From: DASRDU01 sp046331565 | GTDB taxonomy: Bacteria; Acidobacteriota; Blastocatellia; RBC074 | DNA length: 64,000 nucleotides | Reading direction: 5' to 3' | NCBI GenBank assembly: GCA_046331565.1 | Contig: JAXLQP010000002.1 | Span: 434,001-498,000, forward strand | Shown here: in pieces, positions 11,649 to 19,691 of the stretch | How the letters are laid out: every line of letters begins with the position of its first letter | How positions within the stretch are numbered: position 1 is the first letter of the stretch | Translations under genes and position numbers: made by a program | The notes under the pieces: generated by a model | Told to the model about the DNA's origin: nothing | The model's input: only the letters and a program-made list of their open reading frames with translations | Databases searched by the model: none

Positions 11649-14600
11649 GTGCTGAGTTCGAGATTGATTCATTACTTTGCCCTCCTGTCGCTGGCCGTAT
11701 TGTTAATGCTGCCGGTGACGGCTTCTGCGCAGACAAAGCTGTTGCGCTTTCCTGACGTTTACGGTGATAAGGTCGTGTTTACTTACGGCGGCGATTTGTG
11801 GATCGCTTCGACTTCAGGCGGCACGGCGACGCGGCTGACGGCGCATCCGGGCGTTGAAGTCTTTGCGAAATTCTCGCCCGACGGCAAATGGATCGCCTTC
11901 ACCGGACAGTATGACGGTGACGAGCAGGTGTATGTGATTCCGGCAACGGGTGGCGAGCCGAAGCAGTTGACGTTTTATCCGGCGCGCGGGCCGCTCACGC
12001 CGCGCTGGGGTTATGACAATCAGGTTTATGGCTGGACGAATGACGGCAAATCGGTCGTCTTTCGTTCGCAGCGCGATTCGTGGACGCTGCCGGTCAGCAA
12101 TCTCTACACCGTGCCGGTAACGGGCGGGCCTGCCGAGCGATTGCCGATGCCGGAATCGGGCGCGGGCGATTACTCGCCTGACGGCACAAAGCTGGTCTAT
12201 TCGCCGCGCTCGCGTGATTTTCGTTCTGAGAAACGCTACGGCGGCGGTCAGGCGAATGACCTGTTCATCTTCGATCTGAAAACGAATGATGCAAAGCGCA
12301 TCACCGACCACCCGCGCGCTGATCGTGATCCGATGTGGATTGGCAACACAATCTATTTCAATTCAGACCGCGACGGGCATTTCAATTTGTATGCTTACGA
12401 TGTGGCCAAAGGCGCGACCACTCAACTGACGACGAACAAAGTGTGGGACGTGCGCTGGCCGTCGAGCGACAATCAGGGCCACATTGTTTATGAACTGAAC
12501 GGCGAGCTTCAGCTTTTCGATGTCAAATCGAAAAAGGTCACGCCGCTTTCAATCACCGTGCCTGACGACGCGCTCAATCGTCGTCCGAGCCGCGTCAATG
12601 CTTCAAATCTGATCTTCAGCTATGGCCTCAGCCCGAAAGGCGAGCGCGCTTTGTTTGAAGCGCGGGGCGATATTTTCACCGCGCCGATTGAGAAAGGGCC
12701 GGTGCGCAATCTGACCGATTCATCAAACGCGCACGACAAGCTGCCCGCGTGGTCGCCCGACGGTTCACGCATCGCGTTCATTTCTGACAAGACCGGCGAA
12801 GAAGAGATTTATGTCATCGCGCAGGACGGCTCGAAGCCTGCCGAACAACTGACGAGCGGCGGCAAAGCGCAGCGTTACGCGCCTGCGTGGTCACCCGATG
12901 GCAAATACATCGCCTTCAGCGACAAGGATGGCAAGGTCTTTGTGCTGACGGTGGCTGACAAAAAGCTTACTGAAATTGCCGACTCACGACGCGGGCAGGT
13001 GCAGGATTACACCTGGTCGCCAAAGGGCAATTACCTGGCGTTTTCAATGCAGGACGCCAACACTCAGCCTTCGGTTTATATCTGGTCATCGAAGGACAAT
13101 CAGTTACGTCGCGTGACCGGTGGCACGTTTGGCGAATTCAATCCGGCGTGGGATCCGCAGGGCAATTACCTGTTTTACCTGAGCATCCGCGAATATGCGC
13201 CGCTGATTTCAAATGCTGAGTTCAACTACGCGACCAATAAAAACGTCGGCATCTTCGCGCTCGCGCTGCGAAAGGATGTGAAGCACCCCTTCCCGCCTGA
13301 AAGCGACGAAGTCACCGTGACCAGAGAAGGCGAGCCGAAAAAGGAAGAAACGAAACCCGCCACCGACCTGGTGATTGATTTCGACGGCATCGCCAACCGC
13401 GCCGCCCGCGTGCCGGTTGAAGCGAACAATTATGCCGGGCTGAGCGCAAAGGCCGGACATCTGATTTATCTGACCACACCGGCCTTTTATTACGGGCGTC
13501 AGGGCGATGCGCCGCCGGTGCTGAAAATCTTTTCGTTCAGGGATCGCAAGGAGACCGTGCTGGCCGAAGGCATCAGCGGATACGATCTGTCGCAGGACGG
13601 CTCGAAGCTGCTCGTCAGGCAGGGGCCGGGCTTTGCCATTCTCGACGCCACTCCGCAGGGCGACAAAACGAGAAAGCCGGTGGCGACCGCGAACCTTTAC
13701 GTTGATCGCGTGCCGTCGGAAGAATGGGCGCAGATTTTTGGTGAAGTCTGGCGGCGTTACCGTGATTTCTTCTATGCGCCGAACATGCACGGTTACGACT
13801 GGGCAGCGATTCGCAAACAGTATGAACCGCTGCTGAAATATGTCGCGCATCGTTCCGATCTGAATTACGTCATCAGCGAAATGATTTCGGAACTGACCGT
13901 GCAGCACGCTTACATCGAAGGCGGCGATATCAATATTCCGCCGCGCCCGCGTGTCGCGCTGCCCGGAGCGCGTTTCGGGCTTGATCGTGAAGCCGGACGT
14001 TACCGCATCACCAAAATTTTCGCCGGACAGAACGAAGAGGAAATCTATCGTTCACCGCTCACCGAAATCGGCGTTGATGTCAAAGTCGGTGATTACGTGC
14101 TGGCCATCAACGGCGAAGAACTCAAACCCGACGATGACCCGTATCGCCTGCTGCGCAACAGAGCCGATGCGCCGGTGCAACTGACCGTCAACAGTCGCCC
14201 GACGATGGACGGCGCGCGCGTCATTTCATATCGCCCGGTCACTGACGAACAGAACCTGATCTATCTGGACTGGGTGACTTCGAATATGGCGACGGTGGAT
14301 AAACTGTCGGGCGGCAAACTCGGCTACATTCACATCCCCGATATGGGCGCCAACGGCATCCGCGAATTCATCAAGTGGTATTACCCGCAGTTGAAGAAGC
14401 AAGGTTTAATTGTTGACGCCCGCGCCAACGGCGGCGGCAACGTGTCGCGGATGATTATTGAACGCCTGCGCCGCAAACTGCTGGCCGTGCAGTTTTCGCG
14501 CACCAATGAAGATCCGAACCCGTATCCCGACGGAGTTTTCATCGGCCCGATGGCGTGCCTGCTCAATGAAAATTCAGCTTCAGACGGCGACATCTTCCCG

Positions 14601-14921
14601 GCCATGTTCCGCGAAGCCGGGCTTGGCCCGCTCATCGGCAAACGTTCGTGGGGCGGTGTCGTCGGCATCACCAATCGCGGCACGCTTATTGACGGCGGCG
14701 TGGTCAACGTCCCTGAATTCGGCTTTGCCAACACCAAAGGCGAATGGGTGATTGAAGGTTACGGTGTTGACCCCGACATCGAAGTTGACAACGATCCGAA
14801 GTCGGTAATCAGCGGCAAAGACCCGCAGCTTGAACGCGCCGTAACTGAAATCATGAACAAGCTGAAAGTGAAACCAACCGTCTGGCCGAAACGCCCGGCT
14901 GATCCGGTCAAGACGAAATAA
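11649..14921 (+). CDS. Secreted tricorn protease homologue (S41 peptidase)
   Basis: The protein has 1090 residues and starts at GTG, with GGAGG 7 nt upstream. The signal peptide ends near SASAQ. About 650 residues of WD40/propeller-type repeats (FSPDGKWIAF, WSPDGSRIAF, WSPDGKYIAF) form the two propellers. C1, PDZ (GDYVLAINGEEL, about 815-830) and C2 domains follow. The nucleophile serine is in NENSASDGD (about residue 975) and the late glutamate region is EGYGVDPDIEV (about 1033). Next to the catalytic histidine, in ELTVQHAYIEGG (about 747), the archaeal enzyme's serine is Gln. The family degrades peptides. The signal peptide suggests a periplasmic peptide scavenger. Confidence 0.92.
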   Translation: MLSSRLIHYFALLSLAVLLMLPVTASAQTKLLRFPDVYGDKVVFTYGGDLWIASTSGGTATRLTAHPGVEVFAKFSPDGKWIAFTGQYDGDEQVYVIPATGGEPKQLTFYPARGPLTPRWGYDNQVYGWTNDGKSVVFRSQRDSWTLPVSNLYTVPVTGGPAERLPMPESGAGDYSPDGTKLVYSPRSRDFRSEKRYGGGQANDLFIFDLKTNDAKRITDHPRADRDPMWIGNTIYFNSDRDGHFNLYAYDVAKGATTQLTTNKVWDVRWPSSDNQGHIVYELNGELQLFDVKSKKVTPLSITVPDDALNRRPSRVNASNLIFSYGLSPKGERALFEARGDIFTAPIEKGPVRNLTDSSNAHDKLPAWSPDGSRIAFISDKTGEEEIYVIAQDGSKPAEQLTSGGKAQRYAPAWSPDGKYIAFSDKDGKVFVLTVADKKLTEIADSRRGQVQDYTWSPKGNYLAFSMQDANTQPSVYIWSSKDNQLRRVTGGTFGEFNPAWDPQGNYLFYLSIREYAPLISNAEFNYATNKNVGIFALALRKDVKHPFPPESDEVTVTREGEPKKEETKPATDLVIDFDGIANRAARVPVEANNYAGLSAKAGHLIYLTTPAFYYGRQGDAPPVLKIFSFRDRKETVLAEGISGYDLSQDGSKLLVRQGPGFAILDATPQGDKTRKPVATANLYVDRVPSEEWAQIFGEVWRRYRDFFYAPNMHGYDWAAIRKQYEPLLKYVAHRSDLNYVISEMISELTVQHAYIEGGDINIPPRPRVALPGARFGLDREAGRYRITKIFAGQNEEEIYRSPLTEIGVDVKVGDYVLAINGEELKPDDDPYRLLRNRADAPVQLTVNSRPTMDGARVISYRPVTDEQNLIYLDWVTSNMATVDKLSGGKLGYIHIPDMGANGIREFIKWYYPQLKKQGLIVDARANGGGNVSRMIIERLRRKLLAVQFSRTNEDPNPYPDGVFIGPMACLLNENSASDGDIFPAMFREAGLGPLIGKRSWGGVVGITNRGTLIDGGVVNVPEFGFANTKGEWVIEGYGVDPDIEVDNDPKSVISGKDPQLERAVTEIMNKLKVKPTVWPKRPADPVKTK

Positions 14922-14930
14922 CAACAGGCA

Positions 14931-15078
14931 AAGCAGCAGAGAGGACGGAACAGACGGAAATCACAGAACACACGGAAAAGACCTGACTCCGGCCTGAGCA
15001 TCAGGTGGAGGCATTGCCCCTGCATGAGCATTTCCGTCTGTTCCGTTATTTCCGTTTGTTCCGTCCTCTCTGCTGTCT
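14931..15078. repeat. Inverted word array (ACGGAACAG/ACGGAAAT words)
   Basis: The left arm, about 14931-14980, carries GCAGAGAGGACGGAACAGACGGAAAT. The right arm, about 15030-15077, carries its reverse complement with an extra duplicated TTCCGTTATTTCCGTTTGTTCCGT. The array fills the gap between the tricorn gene and the Sua5 gene. It is likely the 3' end structure of the first, but has no clear T tract. Confidence 0.75.
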
Positions 15079-15088
15079 GAATTTCAAA

Positions 15089-16051
15089 GTGATTACCAGA
15101 ACGATTCTGACTGAATCCGCAGCGACAGCCGCACAGTTTATTCGCGCGGGTGAAGTGGTCGCCTTCCCGACTGAAACGGTTTACGGCCTCGGCGCAAATG
15201 CGCTGGATGAAGTTGCAGTCAGAAAAATTTTTGCGGCCAAGGGGCGCCCGGCTGACAATCCGCTGATTGTTCACCTGGCTGATCTCGCGCAACTGTCGCT
15301 GGTCGTGCGCGAAGTTTCTGAAGGTGCGCAACGGTTCATCAAAGCTTTCTTTCCCGGCCCGCTGACGCTGGTGCTGCCCAAAGCTGAAGCGGTGCCGCTT
15401 GTCGTGACTGCCGGACTCGACACGGTTGGCGTGCGCATGCCGCGTCACCCGGTAGCGCAGCAGTTTTTGAAGGCCTGCGGTGTGCCGGTCGCTGCGCCTT
15501 CAGCCAATCTTTCCGGCAAACCAAGCCCGACAACGTGGACGGCAGTTGAAGCTGATCTGAATGGCCGCATCAGTTGCATTCTGAAAGGCGATCAGTCAGA
15601 GGTCGGACTGGAATCAACGGTGGTGGATTGCACAAGCGAAGCTCCGACAGTGTTGCGCGCCGGGGCCATCACGCTGGAGCAGTTGCGCAGCGTCGTGGCT
15701 GAAACCACGCTCGCAGACAAAGCCGGAACCACGCTACCCAAAAGTCCGGGCATGAAGTATCGTCACTATGCCCCGCAGGCAAGAGTCGTGGTGATCGCGC
15801 AGCCACAGGATGCAGCGCCCCAGTCTGATGCTGCTTACATCGGTCTGGTCGCGCATCCGCAGGCTGCGGCATTCAGGCTGCACCAGGCCTGTGCAGACAT
15901 TGAGGAATATGCCCGCACGCTTTTTCAGTTCTTTCGGCAGTGCGACGAGGCCGGGGTCAGGCTGATCTTTTGTCAGGCGGTCAGTCAGTCAGGGCTGGGG
16001 CTGGCGCTGATGGACAGAATCAGTCGCGCCGCAGAAACACACGCAGAGTAA
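15089..16051 (+). CDS. tsaC: L-threonylcarbamoyladenylate synthase, Sua5/TsaC type
   Basis: The protein has about 320 residues with the two-domain Sua5 layout. It makes threonylcarbamoyl-AMP from threonine, bicarbonate and ATP for the t6A37 modification of ANN-decoding tRNAs. The YrdC domain shows GEVVAFPTETVYGLGANA, KGRPADNPLIVH and APSANLSGKPSPT. The C-terminal Sua5 domain begins after SPGMKYRHYAPQA. The frame is open further upstream to an ATG at 15005, but that extension is translated from the inverted repeat and looks artificial. The GTG at 15089 fits the family start and is chosen, although no strong ribosome-binding site precedes it. Confidence 0.9.
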   Translation: MITRTILTESAATAAQFIRAGEVVAFPTETVYGLGANALDEVAVRKIFAAKGRPADNPLIVHLADLAQLSLVVREVSEGAQRFIKAFFPGPLTLVLPKAEAVPLVVTAGLDTVGVRMPRHPVAQQFLKACGVPVAAPSANLSGKPSPTTWTAVEADLNGRISCILKGDQSEVGLESTVVDCTSEAPTVLRAGAITLEQLRSVVAETTLADKAGTTLPKSPGMKYRHYAPQARVVVIAQPQDAAPQSDAAYIGLVAHPQAAAFRLHQACADIEEYARTLFQFFRQCDEAGVRLIFCQAVSQSGLGLALMDRISRAAETHAE

Positions 16052-16056
16052 ATCTT

Positions 16057-16614
16057 ATGAGACATCCATCGTTACTTGATCGTCATCGCGCCGCGCTGGC
16101 AGTGATTGATATGCAGGAAGGTTTTCGCCCGGTGATGAATGACTTTGCCGAAATTGCCGGGCGCATTGCCACGCTGGTCGCAGGCGCACAGGCGCTCAGC
16201 GTGCCGGTGATCGTGACTGAGCAGTATCCGAAAGGACTCAGGCGCACGGCTGAAGAGATTCTGGCCAGGCTGCCTGATGATTTCAGGCCGATTGAGAAGA
16301 TGTGCTTTTCATCGTGCGGCGTGCAGGAATTTGACACGCAGTTACGCGAACGACACATCGAACAGGTCATGCTGTGCGGCATTGAAGCGCACATCTGCGT
16401 CAGTCAGACGGCGCACGACCTGCTGCAACTCGGTTATCAGGTTCACATCATCAGCGATGCCGTAACGACGCGGCTGCCGCACAACAAAGCGGTGGCGCTC
16501 GACAAAATGGCCCGGGCCGGAGCGATTATTTCATCGGTTGAAATGGCGCTGTTTGAACTGCTGCGGACGGCTGAAGCGGCTGAGTTCAAGACGATTCAGA
16601 AGCTGGTGAAGTGA
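16057..16614 (+). CDS. Isochorismatase/nicotinamidase-like cysteine hydrolase
   Basis: The protein has 186 residues. The catalytic triad of the family is visible: Asp18 (VIDMQEGF), Lys81 (PIEKMCFSS) and Cys114 (GIEAHICVSQT). Similar proteins act on nicotinamide, carbamoylated amines or isochorismate. The sequence does not show which substrate is used. ATG at 16057 is chosen because upstream in-frame codons overlap the end of the Sua5 gene. The gap to that gene is only 5 nt, so they form one transcription unit, ended by the terminator at 16630. Confidence 0.85.
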   Translation: MRHPSLLDRHRAALAVIDMQEGFRPVMNDFAEIAGRIATLVAGAQALSVPVIVTEQYPKGLRRTAEEILARLPDDFRPIEKMCFSSCGVQEFDTQLRERHIEQVMLCGIEAHICVSQTAHDLLQLGYQVHIISDAVTTRLPHNKAVALDKMARAGAIISSVEMALFELLRTAEAAEFKTIQKLVK

Positions 16615-16629
16615 GGCAGCAGAAATCAA

Positions 16630-16664
16630 AAACCCCGATGCACGCCATCGCACATCGGGGTTTT
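16630..16664. terminator. Bidirectional intrinsic terminator
   Basis: AAACCCCGATG (16630-16640) pairs with CATCGGGGTTT (16653-16663). T runs follow on both strands. On the plus strand it ends the Sua5/hydrolase transcript. On the minus strand it ends the small transcription unit that starts near 16808. Confidence 0.85.
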
Positions 16665-16736
16665 CGGTAAGCTGTTGGGATTGACCATGCAGCCGGATAA
16701 GACTGCGGCGATCATCCGAAAGATTGGGCTGACCGC

Positions 16737-16772
16737 CTAGGTCTCAGCCACCTCACTGTGATATGAACTCAT
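16737..16772 (-). CDS. Possible 11-codon leader peptide or small-RNA gene with its own promoter
   Basis: The minus strand holds the full set of parts of a small gene. A -35 TTGACG (16832-16837) and a 17-nt spacer lead to a -10 TAGGAT (16809-16814). The Shine-Dalgarno sequence AAAGGAGGTGG (16783-16793) is about as strong as one can be. An ATG follows, opening an 11-codon frame (MSSYHSEVAET) that ends in TAG. About 70 nt later comes the terminator at 16630-16664. No longer gene lies downstream on this strand. The product may be a peptide, or the frame may be incidental to a roughly 180-nt regulatory RNA. I do not recognise it. Confidence 0.4.
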   Translation of the reverse strand: MSSYHSEVAET

Positions 16773-16808
16773 ACTTTTCAGACCACCTCCTTTCTCAGTG
16801 TTGATCGC

Positions 16809-16837
16809 ATCCTACAAATTATTGCCCGGAGCGTCAA
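16809..16837 (-). promoter_or_regulatory. Promoter of the small minus-strand unit
   Basis: TTGACG - 17 nt - TAGGAT on the minus strand, close to the sigma-70 consensus at the optimal spacing. It is placed about 20 nt before the strong ribosome-binding site at 16783-16793. Confidence 0.6.
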
Positions 16838-16871
16838 CCGGATTTTTCGGGCACCGGACGCGCAGGAACCA

Positions 16872-17708
16872 ATGAACAAGGCCGAAGCTCGTCGTCAGTT
16901 CACTGAACTGGTGATGAAAGCCGAAAATGAAATCGAACCTGGTCGCGCCGCGCTGCTGATTGCCGCCGAAGAATATCCGTCACTTGATCCTGACACATAC
17001 CTTGCGCAGCTCGATCAGTTTGCGGCTGAAGTGCGCGCCGTGCTGCCGTCGCAGACTGATCCGCTGATCATTCTGCTGACACTCAATGATCACCTGTTCA
17101 ATCAACTCGGTTTTCACGGCAACACCGAAAATTATTACGACGCGCGCAACAGCTTTCTCAATGACGTGATTGACCGGCGTACCGGCATCCCGATTACGCT
17201 GTCAGTCATTTATCTCGAGGTGGCGCGCAGGCTGGGGCTGCCGGTTTACGGGGTTGGTCTGCCGGGTCATTTTCTCGTCAGATACCGCGATGCTGAACGC
17301 GATGTGATCATTGACCCCTTTCACGCCGGGCGCGTGCTGTCAGTCGAACGCTGCCAGGAGATGTTTGAGGAAATGTACGGCGGGACAGTCAAGTTTCAGT
17401 TGAGCTTTCTGAGTGAAGTAACCACAAAGCAGATGCTGACGCGCATGCTGCACAACCTGAAAGGCATTTACCTGCGCGTGCCTGATTATGCGCGTGCACT
17501 CGGCGTAATTGAGCGGCTGCTGATCCTGCAGCCTGAATCACCGGTTGAAATTCGTGATCGCGGGCTGGCCAGTCTGGCGCTCGGACGCTACACACAGGCG
17601 CAGGCAGACCTTGAAAGCTACCTGCGCCGCGTGCCTCTGGGTGAGGACGTGGATGACATCAAAGAGAAGCTGACGGAATTGCGCCGAAAACAGGCGCGCC
17701 TGAACTGA
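16872..17708 (+). CDS. SirB1-like protein (transglutaminase-like core plus TPR)
   Basis: The protein has 278 residues. The N-terminal two thirds match the SirB1 'transglutaminase-like' domain: LTLNDHLFNQLGFHGNTENYYDARNSFLNDVIDRRTGIPITLS and YGVGLPGHFLVRY, with FHAGRVLS after it. The last 80 residues (ARALGVIERLLILQPES...ALGRYTQAQADLESYL) form two TPR-type helices. The family is widespread and conserved, but its biochemical role is not established. There is no signal peptide, so it is cytoplasmic. Confidence 0.88.
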   Translation: MNKAEARRQFTELVMKAENEIEPGRAALLIAAEEYPSLDPDTYLAQLDQFAAEVRAVLPSQTDPLIILLTLNDHLFNQLGFHGNTENYYDARNSFLNDVIDRRTGIPITLSVIYLEVARRLGLPVYGVGLPGHFLVRYRDAERDVIIDPFHAGRVLSVERCQEMFEEMYGGTVKFQLSFLSEVTTKQMLTRMLHNLKGIYLRVPDYARALGVIERLLILQPESPVEIRDRGLASLALGRYTQAQADLESYLRRVPLGEDVDDIKEKLTELRRKQARLN

Positions 17709-17766
17709 AGCAGTCGAAAATGGCAAAGCAGCCTGAAAAGACGGGGTCTGAAAGACAGGCGGCAGA

Positions 17767-17799
17767 ACCGGAACCTGGCCATATGCTGAAAGTTCCGGT
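17767..17799. terminator. Hairpin between convergent genes
   Basis: ACCGGAAC (17767-17774) pairs with GTTCCGGT (17792-17799) in the gap between the convergent SirB1-like and rpsT genes. There is no clear T run on either side, so terminator function is uncertain. Confidence 0.4.
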
Positions 17800-17820
17800 C
17801 TGCGAAAAACTCTGCGGAAA

Positions 17821-18093
17821 TTACTTCGCGGCAGCCAGCTCGCTGACGTGACTGGTGAGGCGGGATTTGTGGCGGGCCGCAGTGTTGCGGTGCAGCACAC
17901 CTTTCTGAATCGCCTTGTCAATCATTGAAATGGTCGCGGGCAGCAGCGTGCGGGCGGTTTCGGCATCACCTTTATCAATCGCGGCGCGCAGCCTTTTGAT
18001 TTCAGTGCGCAGGCGGCTGCGATTGGCAGTATTGACGGCATTACGGCGCGCGTTCTGACGGTCGCGTTTCTCGGCTGATTTATGATTCGGCAT
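17821..18093 (-). CDS. rpsT: 30S ribosomal protein S20
   Basis: A 90-residue, strongly basic protein beginning MPNHKSAEKRDRQNARRNAVN, with the conserved LLPATISMIDKAIQKGVLHRNTAARHKSRL of S20. It binds the 5' domain of 16S rRNA. AAGGAGA precedes the ATG. It stands alone, on the minus strand, as is common for rpsT. Confidence 0.98.
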   Translation of the reverse strand: MPNHKSAEKRDRQNARRNAVNTANRSRLRTEIKRLRAAIDKGDAETARTLLPATISMIDKAIQKGVLHRNTAARHKSRLTSHVSELAAAK

Positions 18094-18247
18094 TACCTGA
18101 TACTCTCCTTGAATAACTGACTGAAAACTGACGGCGATGACTCATGGATGGAATCGGCGTCCATTTGCAAAGCGGGGAGTATATTGACCGGCCCGGCTGG
18201 CTGTCAAGCGCGGCGATTGCGCGAGGTCAGCCGTCAGACGCGCAATT

Positions 18248-19540
18248 TCAGCGCAGTTCTGACGGAGTCGAATGCGCCTGGGCCTGATCTGGCCGCAGGA
18301 TCTGCTGCCGCAGTTCTTCATCAATGAATGACTGGTCACGCTGCCAGATCAGCGTCTGATCCGGCGCGCTCAGTTCATAGCCGATGCCGCGCCACGTAAT
18401 GCGCCTGGTCAGCGCCGAAGCACAGACGTTGTAAAGCCAGAGCAGCGAAGCCACCGGATTGAGCAGCAGCCAGGCCCACCAGTGACCGGCAATCTGATGA
18501 TGATCTTCTTCCAGCAGCCGCGCCGCCACAACCGCCCGCACGGCTCCGGCCAGCGCGCCAAGAGAAAAGATTCCGGCCAGCAGCCAGATCAGCCCCGACG
18601 GCGCGTCACCGCTGACTGACTTAATTACGCTCAGCAGAATTCCGCCCCAGAATGTCAGGTTGAAAAGCAGATGCGTCACCAGCGCCAGACGCCAGAGGCG
18701 GGGCGCATAAACCCGCGTGATGGTCACCTGTCGGGTCGTGAATTCCAGCATTTCCCTGAACCCGCCGCTGAACGGAGTCGCCACCAGGCAGGCAGGAACA
18801 AATTTGACCCGCTGGCCTGCGGTTTTGATGGCGTCGGTCAGGACGTAATCATCGCTGACTGCGGCAGCCCATTTTTCCCTGATTCCCGACTGCTCGAAAT
18901 AATCGCGCCTGACCGCCATCGCTCCGCCCCAGGCAAAAGCTGACCGTTCACCAAACAGCGTCAGCGTCCCGGCATTCCAGACCGACAGCAGCAGCGGCCA
19001 GAAACGGCGCTGACTGCCTTCGGCGGGCAGATACCAGCGATAGCCGGTCGTGGCGCCAACGCTTTCATCCGCCAGCGGCGCGACCAGTTCCGAGAGCCAG
19101 TTCTCTGCCGGGCGCGCGTCGGCATCAGCGAAGACAATGATTTCAGCGCGGCGATTGACGGCATCCAGCGTGTCGAGCGCGGCGCGCAGGTTATGAATTT
19201 TCTGGCCGCAGCCGGTCGCTTCACCGGCCACGACCAGCCACGCCGAACGGCGGCTTTGCCGGATCAGATCGGTCAGCGTTTCATAAGCCGGATCAGATTC
19301 ACGCTCGGTGACAAAAATGATTTCGTAATCGCGGTAATCCTGAGCGAAGAGTGAGCCGATGTTTTCTTCAAAGCCCGGATCAATGCCCTTGCACGGGACG
19401 ATGACGACGGCTTTGGGCTGGTAGCGGTGACGGGCCGACGGCGTGCGCAGCGAATAACGCGCAAAGCGTAAGGCGGCGGCGAGGGCCAGCAGGCTTTGCA
19501 GAAAAAGAATGAGGGACAAAAGATAAAAGAAAGATTCCAT
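18248..19540 (-). CDS. Membrane GT2-type glycosyltransferase (ceramide-glucosyltransferase-like)
   Basis: The protein has about 430 residues. An N-terminal membrane helix precedes the GT-A domain, with PKAVVIVPCKGIDPGFEENI, the Asp motif IIVFADADARP, the acceptor-site VSDDYVLTDAI and the RQxxRW-like TTRQVTITRVY. At least three more membrane helices lie in the C-terminal third. This layout is that of the GT21/HpnI group, which transfers sugars to lipids at the cytoplasmic membrane face. A GTG at 19549 is possible, but the ATG at 19540 sits behind GGTGA. Donor and acceptor cannot be read from the sequence. Confidence 0.82.
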   Translation of the reverse strand: MESFFYLLSLILFLQSLLALAAALRFARYSLRTPSARHRYQPKAVVIVPCKGIDPGFEENIGSLFAQDYRDYEIIFVTERESDPAYETLTDLIRQSRRSAWLVVAGEATGCGQKIHNLRAALDTLDAVNRRAEIIVFADADARPAENWLSELVAPLADESVGATTGYRWYLPAEGSQRRFWPLLLSVWNAGTLTLFGERSAFAWGGAMAVRRDYFEQSGIREKWAAAVSDDYVLTDAIKTAGQRVKFVPACLVATPFSGGFREMLEFTTRQVTITRVYAPRLWRLALVTHLLFNLTFWGGILLSVIKSVSGDAPSGLIWLLAGIFSLGALAGAVRAVVAARLLEEDHHQIAGHWWAWLLLNPVASLLWLYNVCASALTRRITWRGIGYELSAPDQTLIWQRDQSFIDEELRQQILRPDQAQAHSTPSELR

Positions 19541-19691
19541 AACGATCACCGCGGATTTATCGCACCCTGATCCCGGTCTGTGGCAGGCACCAAAGGCGGA
19601 GTGATGAGGGGCGCGTCACTGAAGTGACTGCATTGTGCCTGGAATCAGCGCAAAATTCCAGCGCGTAATTTGCCCCCGCTCAGTTTTCCGC

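Noticed and set aside
13209..13907. A 232-codon minus-strand frame inside the tricorn gene
   Set aside because: Antisense shadow; the plus-strand gene is intact here.
15005..15088. N-terminal extension of the Sua5 protein from the ATG at 15005
   Set aside because: The 28 extra residues are translated from an inverted repeat and are Phe/Arg-rich; family members start near the GTG at 15089.
16741..16800. 16S rRNA 3' end (a CACCTCCTTTCT-like string on the plus strand)
   Set aside because: Only the anti-Shine-Dalgarno core matches; no other 16S sequence is adjacent. It is better read as a strong Shine-Dalgarno sequence on the minus strand.
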